NCBI GenBank assembly: GCA_009698975.1
Contig: WLPB01000073.1
Span: 1-5,957 of the forward strand
From: Actinomycetota bacterium
GTDB taxonomy: Bacteria > Actinomycetota > Actinomycetes > Nanopelagicales > Nanopelagicaceae
Direction of reading: 5' to 3'
Length of the DNA: 5,957 nucleotides
Shown: positions 5,830-5,957 of the stretch, one piece after another
Numbering within the stretch: position 1 is the stretch's first letter
Layout: every line of letters starts with the position of its first letter
The notes under the pieces: model-generated
Told to the model about the DNA's origin: nothing
Database searches by the model: none
The model's input: the letters and a program-made list of their open reading frames with translations, nothing else
Position numbers and translations under genes: made by a program

Positions 5830-5957
5830 GTGAGCCCGCGTAAGAATTATCCGAAGAATCGTCGCCCTAAAGGCGAAGATAATGAAGTGCGCCCAATTCC
5901 ATCCTCACAGAGTTTTATTGAAGATGAGAACGGTCTCTGGGTAGTTCGCAAACTCAC
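5830..5957 (+). CDS. Conserved actinobacterial hypothetical protein, N-terminal part
   Basis: Only the first 42 codons are visible; the gene leaves the window at the right edge. GTG at 5830 is the first possible start, since an in-frame TGA lies at 5806-5808. The protein begins with a strongly basic stretch (SPRKNYPKNRRPKGED), then a polar segment, then ENGLWVVRKL. A basic SPR-N-PK start followed by W-VVR resembles a small actinobacterial family, often labelled ATP/GTP-binding protein, that continues into a Cys-containing, zinc-ribbon-like segment. That match is from memory and the diagnostic part lies outside the window. It is divergent from the ABC operon with 73 bases between starts. The open frame and start are likely real; the family assignment is tentative. 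Confidence 0.6.
   Translation, partial: MSPRKNYPKNRRPKGEDNEVRPIPSSQSFIEDENGLWVVRKL

Noticed and set aside
1..5957. CRISPR array, tRNA, rRNA, riboswitch or insertion sequence
   Set aside because: No spaced direct repeats, clover-leaf pattern, transposase-like frame or terminal inverted repeats were seen. There is also no room for a cobalamin riboswitch in the 56 bases before pduO.

Overview
This 5,957-base window has five complete genes and two genes cut by the window ends. It looks like a chromosomal stretch from an actinobacterium with moderate GC: sampled lines run from about 30% to 60%. The evidence is the actinobacterial style of MurA (Asp instead of Cys in the active-site loop), the divergent murA / cobalamin adenosyltransferase pair also known from Mycobacterium (Rv1315/Rv1314c), leaderless-type promoters, and an edge gene whose start resembles an actinobacterial conserved family. 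Low GC and tight packing (overlaps of 1 to 16 bases, gaps of 16 to 102) would suit a streamlined aquatic lineage such as Nanopelagicales (acI). That placement is inference.

Layout. Bases 1-797 (minus) hold the N-terminal part of a membrane sensor histidine kinase that runs off the left edge. Its start codon shares one base with the stop of a LuxR/NarL-type response regulator (797-1462, minus). murA follows (1565-2848, minus). A 56-base gap then separates murA from the divergent pduO-type cob(I)alamin adenosyltransferase gene (2905-3477, plus). Converging on pduO from the right is a minus-strand operon: ABC ATPase (4905-5756), ABC-2 permease (4111-4908), and a secreted, Thr/Pro/Lys-rich protein of unknown function (about 3494-4126), each overlapping the next. 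Divergent from the ATPase, a small plus-strand gene starts at 5830 and leaves the window.

How the genes work together. MurA makes the first committed peptidoglycan precursor. The two-component pair lies directly downstream of it on the same strand and may be co-transcribed, but its signal is unknown. The ATPase and permease should form one drug- or lipid-type exporter, and the secreted protein may act at the cell surface with it or simply share its transcript. PduO makes adenosylcobalamin and has no evident link to its neighbours beyond the shared promoter region with murA.

No mobile element, CRISPR array, tRNA or rRNA was seen. I found no clearly new system. The points most worth attention are the Asp-type MurA, the repeated TAnnnT-6-ATG promoter layout, the compositionally distinct histidine kinase, and the unrecognised exported protein tied to an exporter.
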